Below, in pieces: positions 4,933 to 5,545 of a DNA stretch of 5,545 nucleotides (its first letter is position 1; each line of letters begins with the position of its first letter). Below the pieces are notes generated by a model. The model worked only from the letters and a program-made list of their open reading frames with translations. It made no database searches and was not told the DNA's origin. Source of the stretch: DASSFZ01 sp036514635 (lineage in GTDB: Bacteria; Chloroflexota; Anaerolineae; Fen-1058); contig DATBWU010000215.1 in assembly GCA_036514635.1 (NCBI GenBank), positions 1-5,545 on the forward strand, given 5' to 3'. The translations under genes and the position numbers were made by a program.

Positions 4933-5545
4933 TTACTTCTCCAGCACGAGCTGATTGTAGTTGAACTCGAACGGCGGGCCGATCTTGACACCGCTGATGC
5001 CGGCCCGGTAGGTGATGTACTCCGGCTCCCAGAATAGCGGAACGGTGACAACTTCCTCCGCGTAGAACTCCTGGGCCTGGTGGTACAGCGCTTCCTGCTG
5101 ATCGGGCGCGCTGGTCGCGGCGTCCACCAGCAGTTTATCCATCTCCGGATTGCTGTAGTTAAGTCCCAGGCCCTTCGACTGCGTCGAATCGGCCCACGGG
5201 AACAGCCACGTGTCCGGGAACACGAAGTCCGGGAACCAACCCAGGATGTAAACCGGGTATTGCCCATCGGTGGCGGCGCTGATGTAGGTCGCCCAGTTCT
5301 GAGCGTTCAGGGTGACATTCACCAGACCGGTCTCTTCGAGCTGCTCCTTGATGAGCTGGACGACATCCGCCGTGGTCGTGCCGTAGTGCTCCGGTGGATA
5401 CCAGAACTGTAAATCGAGCGGCTCGTCGGCGGTGTAGCCCGCCTGGGTCAGCAGGTCGATCGCCTTTTGCAGATTGCGCGTGCCGTACAGATCGAGGAAC
5501 GGCTCGATGGCGTATGGATAGCCTGCGGGCACCGTCGAGTAAGCC
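4933..5545 (-). CDS. ABC transporter family-5 solute-binding protein, C-terminal part (partial)
   Basis: This is the 3' part of an extracytoplasmic substrate-binding protein of the SBP_bac_5 (DppA/OppA) family, which captures the ligand and delivers it to the permeases encoded just downstream. About 203 residues are visible, ending in TAA at 4933-4935. The reading frame stays open to the right window edge. A GTG at 5530-5532 is an internal valine, not a start: the codons before it continue the typical AYSTVPAGYP segment near the end of the family's large lobe. Other family features are the LxLWYP-like strand (seen as LDLQFWYPPEH), the GWFPDFVFPDTWLFPW segment matching the family's GWxxDYxDPxxF region, a YSNPEMDKLL motif (family YxNPxxDxLL), and the closing hinge around VPLFWEPEYITYR. 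The signal peptide and N-terminal lobe lie outside the window. Ligand specificity cannot be inferred from this part; dipeptide or oligopeptide is the default. Confidence in the family is high. Confidence 0.93.
   Translation of the reverse strand, partial: AYSTVPAGYPYAIEPFLDLYGTRNLQKAIDLLTQAGYTADEPLDLQFWYPPEHYGTTTADVVQLIKEQLEETGLVNVTLNAQNWATYISAATDGQYPVYILGWFPDFVFPDTWLFPWADSTQSKGLGLNYSNPEMDKLLVDAATSAPDQQEALYHQAQEFYAEEVVTVPLFWEPEYITYRAGISGVKIGPPFEFNYNQLVLEK

Noticed and set aside
5530..5532. GTG as the start of a short binding-protein gene
   Set aside because: The frame is open upstream to the window edge, and the preceding residues belong to the family's conserved region; it is an internal valine of a truncated view.

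Overview
The window holds most of one Dpp/Opp-type (peptide/nickel family) ABC importer operon, entirely on the minus strand. Reading 5'->3' on that strand, the order is: the C-terminal part of a family-5 solute-binding protein (cut by the right window edge), a DppB-like permease, a DppC-like permease, a DppD-like ATPase and a DppF-like ATPase. The binding protein captures the ligand outside the membrane, the two permeases form the channel, and the two ATPases drive transport. The ligand cannot be read from the sequence. Oligopeptides or dipeptides are the default guess; nickel, glycosides and opines remain possible.

Layout (+ coordinates): 1-194, non-coding, with a nested palindromic repeat element and a short AT-rich palindrome; 195-1238 dppF; 1235-2257 dppD, overlapping dppF by 4 bases (ATGA); 2262-3536 dppC, 4 bases before dppD; 3537-3831, a 295-base gap inside the operon filled with inverted-repeat elements; 3832-4854 dppB; 4855-4932, a spacer with a perfect 14-bp hairpin; 4933-5545 binding protein (partial).

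The most notable observation is in the DppC-like permease. It is 424 residues long, where the family is usually about 280-310. The extra length is one block of about 114 residues (roughly 86-199) in the first extracytoplasmic loop, between TM1 and the conserved GT(D/N)xxGxDVxSR segment. By eye this block resembles one lobe (lobe 2) of a type II periplasmic binding protein of the SBP_bac_3 / amino-acid-binding kind. It would place half of a binding-protein fold permanently on the outer face of the channel. It is in frame, GC-rich like its surroundings, and leaves the permease core intact, so it looks like a real domain insertion rather than an assembly error.

The organism is probably a GC-rich bacterium. 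The repeat types (CATTCTGAGCG...GAAGAATCTC palindromes, CCGCGAAGGCGCGAAG-type repeats, ACGTTTTACGTTTTAC strings) together with the protein style recall environmental Chloroflexota (Anaerolineae-like) genomes. This is recognition from memory, with low to moderate confidence. No RNA genes, CRISPR arrays, insertion sequences or transposase genes were seen.
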